Assembly (NCBI GenBank): GCA_023665185.1
Contig: JAMPEL010000013.1
Span: forward strand, 1-63,431
Length of the DNA stretch: 63,431 bases
From: Roseburia sp.
GTDB taxonomy: Bacteria > Bacteroidota > Bacteroidia > Bacteroidales > Bacteroidaceae
Direction of reading: 5' to 3'
Position numbers and translations under genes: made by a program. Below the pieces are notes generated by a model, which had not been told where the DNA came from, did not search any database, and saw nothing but the letters and a program-made list of their open reading frames with translations. Of the stretch, positions 50,826 to 61,031 are shown in pieces (positions within the stretch are counted from its first letter, which is position 1; each line of letters begins with the position of its first letter).

Positions 50826-51896
50826 ATGAAAAAGAACTGTTTGGGATTAATTGCCGCAACCACAATACTGTCATTATTCAGTTGTGGAGGAAAGAATGAA
50901 AAGGCATTGGAAACCGTATTCGTCAATACGGCAGAAGCCGTAAGCACGGATAAAGTAGGAAAAATGTCATGGCCCGGACGCACAAAAGCTTCCGAGGACA
51001 TCAATGTGGCATTCCGAGTCAGCGGACCGATTGTCGCCATGCGTGTCAAAGAAGGCGACCATGTGAGGAAAGGGCAAGTCATTGCCGAGATAGACGACAG
51101 AGACTATAAGGTACAGCTCGGAGCCACACAAGCTGAATATGAGCATATCAAAGCCGATGCCGAAAGAGTTATGGCCATGTATAAAGAAGGGAACACAACC
51201 GCCAGCAATTACGACAAAGCCCGATACGGACTGCAACAGATTACAGAAAAGCTGAACAACCACCGCAACCAGCTTGCCGACACCAAACTGAAATCGCCTA
51301 TCGACGGATATGTGCAGACACTGATTCACCAATCTGGTGAGACTGTAGGAGCAGGTATGCCGGTAGTGTCAATGTTTACCAGCGGCAACACAGAAGTGGA
51401 GATTTTCATCCCTGCGTCCGATTTTTCAAGACTCGAAACACTGGGAGGATTCAAATGCTCATTCGACATCATTCCTGAACAGACATTCCCTTTGGAAATT
51501 GTGCGTACAAGCAAAGACGCCAATGCCAGCCAGCTGTATGCCGTGCGGCTTCGCATTAAAGGCGAACTCGACAAAAAGAAAATTACTCCAGGAATGACCA
51601 CTATGGTCTATGCCTCCAACGAAGGAAACGGAAGCAGAACTGTATCAGTCCCTTCAACCGCCGTATTCCACAAAAACGGCAAGACCGCAGTTTTTGTTCT
51701 CGACCAAACTTCCGGCACACTGAAAGAGAAGGCTGTGACAGTCGGAATGCTGAAGACGGACGGCACCACAGTCATCATTTCAGGACTTGCCGAAGGAGAG
51801 ACTGTCGTGGCGACAGGAACACGTCATCTCACCGAAGGACAGAAAGTAAGCCCGCTGCCTAAAACAACTCAGAGCAACGTAGGAGGAATGAAATAA
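50826..51896 (+). CDS. RND efflux periplasmic adaptor (membrane fusion) lipoprotein
   Basis: 356 residues from 50826 (MKKNCLGLIAATTILSLFSCGGKNEK; lipobox LFSC). The start at 50790 is rejected because it lies on the -7 element. Barrel-sandwich/lipoyl halves VAFRVSGPIVAMRVKEGDHVRKGQVIAEIDDRDY and TKLKSPIDGYVQTLIHQSGETVGAGMPVVSMF flank a short alpha-hairpin (AEYEHIKADAERVMAMYKEGNTTASNYDKARYGLQQITEKLN). Beta-barrel and membrane-proximal domains follow. It links the inner-membrane pump to TolC. First gene of a three-gene operon. Confidence 0.95.
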   Translation: MKKNCLGLIAATTILSLFSCGGKNEKALETVFVNTAEAVSTDKVGKMSWPGRTKASEDINVAFRVSGPIVAMRVKEGDHVRKGQVIAEIDDRDYKVQLGATQAEYEHIKADAERVMAMYKEGNTTASNYDKARYGLQQITEKLNNHRNQLADTKLKSPIDGYVQTLIHQSGETVGAGMPVVSMFTSGNTEVEIFIPASDFSRLETLGGFKCSFDIIPEQTFPLEIVRTSKDANASQLYAVRLRIKGELDKKKITPGMTTMVYASNEGNGSRTVSVPSTAVFHKNGKTAVFVLDQTSGTLKEKAVTVGMLKTDGTTVIISGLAEGETVVATGTRHLTEGQKVSPLPKTTQSNVGGMK

Positions 51897-52017
51897 ACCC
51901 TGACACAAGCAATCACTGGTATAGGAATGAAGAGGAGGCAAGCAACCTTACTTTCGACAGTTATCAGCCCGCGTATTCCCCTACTCCTATTAATATATCC
52001 ATATAAACAGACAAATT

Positions 52018-55000
52018 ATGACAGACTACAGTAAATGGGCATTGGACAACAGAAAGCTCATCAACTTCTTTATAATATGCCTTGTCATCGGAGGGATACT
52101 GTCGTACAACTCCATGAGCAAGCTCGAAGACCCTGCCATCAAAGTGAAACAAGCAATGGTGGTGACAACCTATCCTGGTGCATCAGCACATCAAGTAGAA
52201 CTGGAAGTGACTGACATGCTTGAAAAATCAATCAGGGAAATGTCGGGAGTGAACAACGTGCAGAGTCAGTCCTACCCCGACCTGAGCATTATCACCGTAG
52301 AACTGGAAACCACCATTCCCAACGAACAGGTGGAACAGCAATGGGACATGCTCAGACGAAAAGTAAGCAATACGCAGACGAAACTGCCTTCAGGAGCAAG
52401 CACACCGGCTGTAAAGGACGACTTCGGTGACGTGTACGGAATGTTCTATGCCATGACCGGCGACGGACTGAAAGACAGGGAACTGTCGGACTATGCGGAA
52501 ATGGTGAAGCGGGAAGTGTGCAACATAGATGGAGTGACACGGGTAGACATATACGGCAAACGCTCCGACTGCATCAACATCGAGTTGAAGGAAGACAAAA
52601 TGGCAAATCTCGGTGTTATGCCCACAGAGGTGATACAAACCCTGAGCAATCAGAACAAGACGGCATATTCGGGATATTACAACAACGGAAGCAACCGCAT
52701 ACGTGTGACTGTAAACGACAAATTCAGAACGGTGGACGACATTGCCGACATGCTCATTCAAGGACATGATGAAGACCAGTTGCGCATACGAGACATTGCC
52801 AATGTATATGAATCATACGAGACTCCTACCCGCAACGAACTGAAGAGAGACGGAGAACGCGCACTCGGTCTGTCAATTGCCTGCTCAGCCGATTACGACA
52901 TAATAAAAGTAGGAAAGATTGTAGAGGACAAAATCAGTGAGCTGACCGAGACTATGCCGGCAGGAATCGAGTTCCACAAAGTATTCTTCCAGCCAGAGCG
53001 TGTGTCCGATGCGCTCAACACATTCCTCATCAACCTGCTTGAATCTGTTATCATAGTAGTGGTGGTACTCATCTTTGCTATGGGATTCAAGAGCGGTGTG
53101 ATAATCGGTGTGAGCCTTGTGGTCATCGTGTTCGGATCATTCCTCATTCTGCAAGGATTCGACGGCACACTGCAACGAGTGTCGCTTGCCTCTTTCATCC
53201 TTGCAATGGGAATGCTTGTCGATAACGCCATTGTCATTGTCGATGGAATACTTGTCGATCTCAAGCAAGGCAAGCCGCGCATGGAGGCACTGACAAGCAT
53301 CGGGCGCAAAACCGCCATGCCTTTGCTCGGTGCGACTCTCATTGCCATATTGGCATTCCTGCCCATCTTCCTCAGTCCTGACACAGCAGGTGTTTATGTG
53401 CGCGACCTGTTTATCGTCATGGCAGTATCACTGTTGTTGAGCTGGCTTCTTGCCCTGCTGCATGTTCCTATTATGGCAGACAAAATGCTGAAGGCAGACA
53501 AGGTAGATAACAATCAGGCTGCCTATTCGGGCAAAGCATACGGCATATTGTCGAAGATTCTCAACTTCGGACTTAACCACCGCCTGCTAATTGTCATCAC
53601 AGCGGTTGTGTTGCTTGCCGGAAGCGCGGTGTGCTACAAATTTCTGAACCAAGCATTCTTCCCTGACATGGAGTACGACCAATTGTATATGGAGTACAAG
53701 TTGCCGGAAGGAACCAACTCTACACAAGTGGAGAAAGACTTGACCGAGATAGAAAAATATCTGGGTAGCCGTAAGGAGGTGAAGCATGTGACGGCTTCCG
53801 TAGGAGGCACTCCAAGCCGCTACAATCTTGTGCGCAGCATCGCCACTCCTTCACTTTCATACGGAGAGCTTATCATCGACTTCGAGTCGCCAAAAGCACT
53901 TGTAAACAACATCACGGAAATTCAGGACGAGCTGTCCAAACGCTATCCTGATGCGTATATCAAACTGAAACGCTACAACCTGATGTTCAAGAAATATCCG
54001 ATAGAAGCCTGTTTCCACGGTCCTGACCCGGCAGTGTTGCACGCACTGTGCGACAGCGCGCTCCATATTGTGCGTCAAAGCGACGTGGTCTATCTGCCGA
54101 CCACCGACTGGGAACCTCAGGTTCCGGTACTGACAATCGACTACGACCAGCCTTCAGCACGAATAAGCGGACTCAGCCGCAGCGATGTAAGCATGTCGAT
54201 ACTTGCCTATACGGGCGGCATACCTGTCGGCACATTCTATGACGGAATCCATCCCGAGAACATCTACATCAAATGTACAGACGACAACGGAAATGAGATT
54301 GAACGGCTTGACAATGTGGCTGTATTCGGCATATTGCCTAATATAAATAAGGTGATGAACCGCTCTACCGTGCAGAAGCTCATGGCGGGGACAATGGACA
54401 AGGAGGAAGTCATAGAGTCTCTCATACAGACCACACCAATGAGACAAGTGGCAAAAGGCATTGACATCAAATGGGAAGAGCCTGTTGTGATGCGTTACAA
54501 CGGACAGCGCACACAGAGAGTACAGTGCAGTCCTCGTCCGGGAACAGGAACAGAGGCGGCACGCAAAGCCATTGCGAAAAAGATTGAGGCGATAGAACTT
54601 CCAGCAGGATACTCTCTGTCGTGGGAAGGCGAAAAGAAAGCAAGCGACCAGTCGCTGCGCTATCTGTTCAACAACTTCCCAATGTCTATTGTCATCATGA
54701 TTATGATATTGATAATGCTTTTCAAAGACTACAAGAAACCAGCTATCATATTCTGCTGCATACCGCTGATACTCATCGGAGTGATACCTACAGTATTGCT
54801 GTCGGGAAAAGACTTCGGATTCGTGGCCATTGTCGGAGTGCTTGGACTGATTGGCATGATGATAAAGAACGGCATTGTGCTCATGGACGAGATTAATCTC
54901 GAAATAAGCAGCGGCATGGCACCGAGAGAGGCTTTGATAAACAGCTCGAAGAGCCGTCTGCGCCCTGTAATGATGGCTTCGCTGACCACCATTCTCGGCA

Positions 55001-55131
55001 TGATTCCACTGGTGACAGACTCCATGTTCGGCTCACTTGCCGTCACCATCATGGGCGGACTGTTTGTCGGCACCCTCATCACGCTCATATTCATTCCTGT
55101 ATTATATTCACTGTTCTTCAAGATAAAATAA
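52018..55131 (+). CDS. RND efflux pump permease (AcrB/MMPL-type, HAE1-like)
   Basis: 1037 residues, full length. Layout: first membrane helix (LINFFIICLVIGGILSYNSM), porter domain, helices 2-6 with the proton-relay segment LASFILAMGMLVDNAIVIVDGIL (two-Asp region DNAIVIVD), second porter half, then helices 8-12 with FVAIVGVLGLIGMMIKNGIVLMDEINLE and ALINSSKSRLRPVMMASLTTILGMIPLVTD. Proton-driven export of drugs, bile acids or other amphiphiles is the family role; the substrate is unknown. 121 bp after the adaptor gene and 7 bp before tolC. Confidence 0.96.
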   Translation: MTDYSKWALDNRKLINFFIICLVIGGILSYNSMSKLEDPAIKVKQAMVVTTYPGASAHQVELEVTDMLEKSIREMSGVNNVQSQSYPDLSIITVELETTIPNEQVEQQWDMLRRKVSNTQTKLPSGASTPAVKDDFGDVYGMFYAMTGDGLKDRELSDYAEMVKREVCNIDGVTRVDIYGKRSDCINIELKEDKMANLGVMPTEVIQTLSNQNKTAYSGYYNNGSNRIRVTVNDKFRTVDDIADMLIQGHDEDQLRIRDIANVYESYETPTRNELKRDGERALGLSIACSADYDIIKVGKIVEDKISELTETMPAGIEFHKVFFQPERVSDALNTFLINLLESVIIVVVVLIFAMGFKSGVIIGVSLVVIVFGSFLILQGFDGTLQRVSLASFILAMGMLVDNAIVIVDGILVDLKQGKPRMEALTSIGRKTAMPLLGATLIAILAFLPIFLSPDTAGVYVRDLFIVMAVSLLLSWLLALLHVPIMADKMLKADKVDNNQAAYSGKAYGILSKILNFGLNHRLLIVITAVVLLAGSAVCYKFLNQAFFPDMEYDQLYMEYKLPEGTNSTQVEKDLTEIEKYLGSRKEVKHVTASVGGTPSRYNLVRSIATPSLSYGELIIDFESPKALVNNITEIQDELSKRYPDAYIKLKRYNLMFKKYPIEACFHGPDPAVLHALCDSALHIVRQSDVVYLPTTDWEPQVPVLTIDYDQPSARISGLSRSDVSMSILAYTGGIPVGTFYDGIHPENIYIKCTDDNGNEIERLDNVAVFGILPNINKVMNRSTVQKLMAGTMDKEEVIESLIQTTPMRQVAKGIDIKWEEPVVMRYNGQRTQRVQCSPRPGTGTEAARKAIAKKIEAIELPAGYSLSWEGEKKASDQSLRYLFNNFPMSIVIMIMILIMLFKDYKKPAIIFCCIPLILIGVIPTVLLSGKDFGFVAIVGVLGLIGMMIKNGIVLMDEINLEISSGMAPREALINSSKSRLRPVMMASLTTILGMIPLVTDSMFGSLAVTIMGGLFVGTLITLIFIPVLYSLFFKIK

Positions 55132-55138
55132 TATTGTC

Positions 55139-56542
55139 ATGAAAAGATATATCATTTCATCCGTTCTTGTCATCGGACTCAACTATAGCCTTTGCGCACA
55201 AACTACCCTACTGTCGTTGGAAGAATGCAGAAGCAAAGCGGTGGAAAACAACAAAGAGCTGAAAGCCTCGCACATCAAACTGGAACAAACCGGATACGAT
55301 GTAAAAGCATACAAAGCTAATTTCTTCCCGAAAATCAATCTTATTGCCACCGACCTTTACAGCTTTGGAAAAGGCGACCTTACCATATCAGGAGGACATC
55401 TGCCCATATACACCCTCGATGCTGCATCCGGCAATTACCTGCCTGCGGTAAAGCCTGACGCAAACGGACAATACACGATGCTGCAATATGCCGACTTTCC
55501 AGACCAGAAACTGGAATACAAAATAAAGAATGTGTTCACTGGAGGCATCATGTTTGAGGAACCAATCTATATGGGAGGCAAGATTACAGCAGCATACAAT
55601 ATGGCAAAGCTCGGCAAGCAAATGGCATCGCAAAACATTCGGTTGTCGCAAAGCGAGATTATCATGAAGACTGACGAGGCATACGCACTGGCAGTCAAGG
55701 CGAAAGAACTCGGGAAAGTGGCACGGAGCTACAAGCAAACGCTGGACGAGCTGTTGAAGAACGTGGAAAGCGCGGTGCGGCATGGCATGAAAACCAGAAA
55801 CGACATGATGAAAGTGCAGGTAAAAATCAATGAGGCGGAACTCAACATCCAAAAGGCGGACAATGCCTATCGGCTGGCATGTATGAGCCTGTGCCATGTA
55901 ACAGGAATGCCATTGACAAGCGACATAGGAGTAGACGAGAATGAATTTTCAGATAAGAAAATCAACAACCATACAGCCCTCGTACAGGACATCAGCGCAC
56001 GTCCGGAAGTGGCAATACTCGCTGACAAAGTGGAATTGGCGCGCCAAAAAGTTAAACTGACCAAAAGCGATTTTCTTCCTAATGTGGCACTTGCGGGCGG
56101 ATATACCTACAACAATGGTATAGAAATTGCAGGCAAGAAACTGCTCGACAGCGGCACAGCCTCATTCATGGTCAGCGTAAAAATCCCCGTGTTCAACTTC
56201 GGAGAGGGTGCCAACAAGATACGCTCTGCCAAAGCGCAGCAGCGAATCAGCATACTGGAACAGGAGAATGCCAATGAGCAAATGACGCTTGAACTGACAC
56301 AATGTATAAACAACATCACTGAGGCGGACACGGAACTACGGCTCACCCGGAAATCACTGGAACAGGCTACGGAAAACATGAAGATGTCGAAACAGCAGTA
56401 TGAGGTTGGATTCGAGCCGTTATCCGATTTTCTTGAGGCACAATCGCTGTGGCAACAGGCCTCAGCCAACGAGGTGGAGGCACGCTGCCAACTGTTCCTT
56501 GCCCATACGAAATATCTGAAAGCGGCGGGAAGACTTCAGTAG
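55139..56542 (+). CDS. TolC family outer-membrane efflux protein
   Basis: 467 residues with signal MKRYIISSVLVIGLNYSLCAQ. Two OEP repeats of long helices: LLSLEECRSKAVENNKELKASHIKLEQTGYDVKAYKANFFPKINL near the N-terminus and VELARQKVKLTKSDFLPNVALAGGYTYNNG with VSVKIPVFNFGEGANKIRSAKAQQRI in the second half. It forms the trimeric exit duct of the RND pump. Last gene of the operon, followed by a bidirectional terminator. Confidence 0.95.
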   Translation: MKRYIISSVLVIGLNYSLCAQTTLLSLEECRSKAVENNKELKASHIKLEQTGYDVKAYKANFFPKINLIATDLYSFGKGDLTISGGHLPIYTLDAASGNYLPAVKPDANGQYTMLQYADFPDQKLEYKIKNVFTGGIMFEEPIYMGGKITAAYNMAKLGKQMASQNIRLSQSEIIMKTDEAYALAVKAKELGKVARSYKQTLDELLKNVESAVRHGMKTRNDMMKVQVKINEAELNIQKADNAYRLACMSLCHVTGMPLTSDIGVDENEFSDKKINNHTALVQDISARPEVAILADKVELARQKVKLTKSDFLPNVALAGGYTYNNGIEIAGKKLLDSGTASFMVSVKIPVFNFGEGANKIRSAKAQQRISILEQENANEQMTLELTQCINNITEADTELRLTRKSLEQATENMKMSKQQYEVGFEPLSDFLEAQSLWQQASANEVEARCQLFLAHTKYLKAAGRLQ

Positions 56543-56574
56543 CATGAGCGACAACCTCTACAAACAAGAACAGA

Positions 56575-56616
56575 AAAGGCGGACAAGCGAGGTACATCAC
56601 CCACTTGTCCGCCTTT
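56575..56616. terminator. Bidirectional terminator between tolC and the CotH-protein gene
   Basis: Perfect 13-bp arms 56575-56587/56604-56616 (AAAGGCGGACAAG); CTTTCTCTTG follows on the plus side, and the AAAAGG end serves the leftward transcript. Confidence 0.8.
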
Positions 56617-56653
56617 CTCTTGTCAGAACCGTTTCACGAAAACGGTCAATCCA

Positions 56654-59600
56654 TTATCTGACGACAAATTTCAAAGTCTGCTCATTTCCTGCATCATCCC
56701 TTACATATACCACATACACTCCAGCAGGAAGATTTCCCACGTATACAGAAGACTTGCCTGATGAAGAAGACAAGCGGTTTGCCATGCAAGTCTGTCCGGT
56801 CATTGTATATATATCCAATGAAGCGTTATACGCGCCACTGCCGCTTACAGACACTGTTCCCTCATGGTAGGCAATGTCGAACACATCGCCTTCGTCCTCA
56901 CGCGTACCCTCTATCGCATCCGGGATTATCGGCTCCACATACTGTTCCGCATAGCTGGTCATGATGTTCATCGCCCCGATAGTAGGCTTTGACATCACAT
57001 ACACATCACGTCCTCCGTCAGGATACAAACCGACAGACATGTCGCCCGTATGAAGAGGATAATAAAGCGTGTCGCGCCAAGCCTCATCCGAAGCAGACAA
57101 AACCACACAGCCTCCATCCTTATCGAGTTTGAAAGAAGTATGCAGCTGGTTCAGCGGCACAAGCTTGTCACACCATATCACAAGATAACCGTGTGGAGGT
57201 ATCACAGTGTTTATGTCAGAACCATCAGCAGAGATTCTATATTTCGTCAGCTTCGATATATTGTCGCTGATATACATTCCGTCCACATCCACAGGCTCGT
57301 CTGTAGTGTTGTATAACTCCACCCAGTCATTCTTCTTGTAGTAGTCGTTTACATATATGCTGTTGTCACCGCTAATCTCGTTCACCTTCACCGGAGCCGC
57401 GCCGTTCTCAGCCAGTTCCTCATCAGTCAAACGCTCATAACATGCCATAAGGTTCAAATCACCGTTTGCAGGCATGTCGAACACTTCCTCCTCACTAAGA
57501 ATATTATCGCTGCCCGCAATAGACATTGTGGTTGCAAGATTGGCATCCCAATAAATATCTGTGGAATTTCCGCTATTGTTATGCAATTCCACGGCAATCA
57601 CGTTCTCGCCCTTCACAAACAACTCGGCAGGCAACGACACTGTTCCCCTGTCAGGATTTCCGTCTGCGTATGTAGTAGAATAACTGTTGAAAGTCACAGT
57701 GCCGGAAGGCATATTATAGCGTGCCGCCTCAACTCCGTTCACATACACGATAAAGCCGTCGTCAGCCACATATCCGAGTCGGAACAAATCGCCTGCCGAA
57801 GGCGCATTGTCCAACACGACAGTCTTTCTGAAATAATAAGTAGGCCGCTTGCTGTTCGCATTCGTTCCATACTCAAGGAATGTGGCATAGCCGCGTCCGT
57901 TAGAAGGGTCGGAAGTAAAATATCCGAGCGGTGCGTTTCCGCTGCTCCATGCACCCGTATATGACACTGCCTGCCAGTTTTGTGAGTCAAGCGAGCCTTT
58001 GTCATAATATTTCCAGTCTGAGCCGTATGAGAACAATTCCTCCATATCGCCGCTCAGGGTCTTCCATCCAACAAACCGGTATCCTGCCGGAGCTTCCGCT
58101 GTCAGTGTCACAGGCGGGAACAGTATGCCGTCGAATTTTCCTGTCGGCACAGGCACACCGTTTACAGACAGGCGCGCCTCAGATATATTGGAGGACAAAG
58201 ATGCTGAGACACCTTCTGTAGAAGTCAGCTTGAAAGCCGAATAACGTTTCAAGGCATTTATCATCGTGCTGTTTCTGTTCGCCAATCTGTTTTTCAAGTC
58301 ATTGGCTGTGCCGGAAGGCGAAGCGTTCTCGTATGCCATCATGGCAGCCACATTATTTGTCAGACTGTCTATAATCTCCATACAACGTGAAGGCTCAAAC
58401 ACACTTCCGCCCATCAAACAGTAGGTATCGACAAACTGACGGCGGAAACTGTCATTCTTCAACATGTTGAGGAAAATAGTCACCAGCTTTATCTCCGCAG
58501 TAATACGGGAATCCGTGTCATAGATATAGTCAAACGTATAAGTCTGCTTGTTGGCAAAAACATTGAACGGGTCGGTAGTGGCAAACGTGCCGTCAAGGTC
58601 GAAAAGCACAAAGCGGAATTTTCCACCTTCTGCCTTCGGTTTGAAAGCCTTGACATTATTCTGTGGCCAGTCTGTGGCACCCAGCCAGAACTCCGTAGCC
58701 ATGTAAGCGATAAACTCATCCATGTCCACCATCTGCCTTATCTCCTCATACACATCATTATTGGCAGCATTTGCAGAAAGCTCGTACCAGCGCAGGAAGC
58801 TGTCCTCCGTACCACACATCTGGCAATAGCCTGAGTCAGGACTCATCTCAAACTGGTCTATCTCGTCCGAGTCAAGTCCGTAGTTGGCATAAGCAAAGTG
58901 CTTGTTGTTCGGCTCGCGCATATTGATTACACCGATATACTGTCCGTTGATAAAGTGCATGGTTGGCTGATATGCCTGTCCGTCAATATCAATGCCCGAT
59001 GTGCTGACTATTGTCTGAAGAGCCGCATCCTTTATCCTGCAATAAGTGTCATTGCCACCGTTGCGTATCTGCAATGTCTTATGTTTCAGATAAGGCTTGT
59101 CGGCAAAGAACTGGTATTCATAGAAGTTGCGTCCCTCATACACCTTGCTTGCCTTGAGCTTGAATGAATGAGGAGTCCACGCACGGCTCCATCCGCCACA
59201 CATGGCAAAGTCCACCTCCTGATTGACAGCCATCTCACCGTCAGTAGTAATATATTCAAAATTGACAGGTCTGTCCCAATCCATATTCCAGTTGCACGGA
59301 GTCGACTGTCCGTTACCTGTACGTCCATTGACACCTTTTACATATACGCCCAAACTGTCGTCATAAAGATTTACCGGGTCTGTAACCACAGAAATGACCG
59401 GCAACTTGTATTCCTTGTCCTCATAAAGGAAAGAGCGTGTCACCACCTCGCTCGGCAGCATTCCGTCCTTGAAGAAGCGGAAACGATAGACTGACGTTTC
59501 CCGCACATTGAACAGACCGGTGGCACTTGTCATACCATTTGAAAGTGTCGGAGTAGTTCCGTCTGTCGTATATCGGAGCGTCACACCATCAGGCACATCC

Positions 59601-61003
59601 ACATATACAGACAATGAGCCGGTAAAGAAACGGGAGTCATGGTTCACCACAGGAGCAGCCACTCTGTCTGTGGCAAACGTGCTTTCCGCATTGCTTCCCT
59701 GTGGAGTCGGCTCTGCTGTCAGCCCCCATTCACCCTCACCGTCAGCCATGCGCGCATACGATGTTCGTGACACAGCTGCCGGATAACTCTGCTGGGCCAC
59801 CAAGTTTCCGTCCTCATCCGATATATAGATTGTACCACCATCACAGTCAAGTTTGAAATCGACCTGAGAGGCATTCACCTCATGGTGGTCAAACCATATA
59901 TTTTTGAAACCTCCCGCCGGTATGGCACCGGTATTGGAAGGGAGTCTGAACTTCTTCAAGTCGTTTATGTCATCGCTCACATAGAAGCGGTTGATACTGG
60001 CAGCCTTGTCCGTCGGATTGTAAAGTTCCACCCATCCTCCATAGTTGAAAGAAGGGTCTACAAACATATCCACGTTTGCCGACTGTATCTCATTGATGAC
60101 AAGCGAAGAGGCGTCTGCCGAGTTTTTCGACACACGGACGATACACGACTTGCTTATGCCGCTGCCGTCTTTTGCCTCCACTGTCACCACCGCACTTCCG
60201 GAAGAAAGGGCCACCACCGTACCGTCCTCCGACACTGTAGCCACGGCTGTATTGCTGCTCTTCCAGCTCAAAGTCTTGAAAGTGGCATTCTGAGGCATTA
60301 TCTGCGCTGTCAGTCTGACAGTCTCGCCTTCCACAAGAGAACAAACCGATGACGAAAGCTTGATGCTTGTTATCAGGACAAGATTTCCATAATATTCCAG
60401 ACGGAAATTGTCGAACATACACCAGTTGTTTGACGCCCATGCCTCATTCACGAGTCCGAAACGCAACGTACCGTCTGTCACCTCTGTCTCCACACTGTTC
60501 TGATACATGTCATACCCGAAACAATACGCGCCGCTTGCCATACCGTTAGGATAATAAGACTGTTGTCCCCATCCGGTTCCCCAGCAGTTGCCGTACACAT
60601 TTTCCGTCAACGACTCAGAATACACATTGGCAATTGCCGTCCGGTCGGAATTGGCATACAAATATCCGGTCACATTGTCCGTTCCCGCCGTGTAACGGTT
60701 ATATGCCTCCCTGTTGTCTCCTGTGCGGAAATATGCCTGTACCGAAATCCTATATTTTCCGGAAGGCACGGAAACTGTCTGCCAAATATCAAAAGTGCCA
60801 TTCCAGAACTCCATGGCATCGTAGTCGACATTCTGGCTCCAAGCGTTGCTTGTAAATGTCCAGCCGGTATTGGAGTTATTGTCGAACCCGGCATTCCTGA
60901 CATACTCGGATGTCACATCTATCCAACCGGATGTCTGCCCGGCCATAACTGACGGCAGAGCAAACAATATCCCCGCCACCAGACTCATTTTTTTTCTACT
61001 CAT
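56654..61003 (-). CDS. Giant secreted CotH-kinase protein with lamin-tail, Ig-like and T9SS-like domains (1449 aa)
   Basis: Signal MSRKKMSLVAGILFALPSVMAGQ. In order, approximate positions: jelly-roll carbohydrate-binding-like domain (25-205, RNAGFDNNSNTGWTF...MFDNFRLEYYG); BIG2 Ig-like domain (213-293, VEGETVRLTAQIMPQNA...STVEAK-like); lamin-tail domain (297-430); chitobiase C-terminal-like domain (TLRYTTDGTTPT); CotH kinase domain (about 530-880) with LQIRNGGNDTYCRIKDA, MHFINGQYIGVINMREPNNKHF, WLGATDWPQNNVKAF and RFVLFDLDGTF; second jelly-roll; second lamin-tail domain; and a C-terminal DIYTMTGQTCMAN...NLPAGVYVVYVRDD sorting tail. CotH folds are atypical protein kinases; targets here are unknown. 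It follows the CapA/NlpC gene by 28 bp. Confidence 0.88.
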   Translation of the reverse strand: MSRKKMSLVAGILFALPSVMAGQTSGWIDVTSEYVRNAGFDNNSNTGWTFTSNAWSQNVDYDAMEFWNGTFDIWQTVSVPSGKYRISVQAYFRTGDNREAYNRYTAGTDNVTGYLYANSDRTAIANVYSESLTENVYGNCWGTGWGQQSYYPNGMASGAYCFGYDMYQNSVETEVTDGTLRFGLVNEAWASNNWCMFDNFRLEYYGNLVLITSIKLSSSVCSLVEGETVRLTAQIMPQNATFKTLSWKSSNTAVATVSEDGTVVALSSGSAVVTVEAKDGSGISKSCIVRVSKNSADASSLVINEIQSANVDMFVDPSFNYGGWVELYNPTDKAASINRFYVSDDINDLKKFRLPSNTGAIPAGGFKNIWFDHHEVNASQVDFKLDCDGGTIYISDEDGNLVAQQSYPAAVSRTSYARMADGEGEWGLTAEPTPQGSNAESTFATDRVAAPVVNHDSRFFTGSLSVYVDVPDGVTLRYTTDGTTPTLSNGMTSATGLFNVRETSVYRFRFFKDGMLPSEVVTRSFLYEDKEYKLPVISVVTDPVNLYDDSLGVYVKGVNGRTGNGQSTPCNWNMDWDRPVNFEYITTDGEMAVNQEVDFAMCGGWSRAWTPHSFKLKASKVYEGRNFYEYQFFADKPYLKHKTLQIRNGGNDTYCRIKDAALQTIVSTSGIDIDGQAYQPTMHFINGQYIGVINMREPNNKHFAYANYGLDSDEIDQFEMSPDSGYCQMCGTEDSFLRWYELSANAANNDVYEEIRQMVDMDEFIAYMATEFWLGATDWPQNNVKAFKPKAEGGKFRFVLFDLDGTFATTDPFNVFANKQTYTFDYIYDTDSRITAEIKLVTIFLNMLKNDSFRRQFVDTYCLMGGSVFEPSRCMEIIDSLTNNVAAMMAYENASPSGTANDLKNRLANRNSTMINALKRYSAFKLTSTEGVSASLSSNISEARLSVNGVPVPTGKFDGILFPPVTLTAEAPAGYRFVGWKTLSGDMEELFSYGSDWKYYDKGSLDSQNWQAVSYTGAWSSGNAPLGYFTSDPSNGRGYATFLEYGTNANSKRPTYYFRKTVVLDNAPSAGDLFRLGYVADDGFIVYVNGVEAARYNMPSGTVTFNSYSTTYADGNPDRGTVSLPAELFVKGENVIAVELHNNSGNSTDIYWDANLATTMSIAGSDNILSEEEVFDMPANGDLNLMACYERLTDEELAENGAAPVKVNEISGDNSIYVNDYYKKNDWVELYNTTDEPVDVDGMYISDNISKLTKYRISADGSDINTVIPPHGYLVIWCDKLVPLNQLHTSFKLDKDGGCVVLSASDEAWRDTLYYPLHTGDMSVGLYPDGGRDVYVMSKPTIGAMNIMTSYAEQYVEPIIPDAIEGTREDEGDVFDIAYHEGTVSVSGSGAYNASLDIYTMTGQTCMANRLSSSSGKSSVYVGNLPAGVYVVYVRDDAGNEQTLKFVVR

Positions 61004-61031
61004 AGCAATATATTTAAGTTTTTTCTATCAT

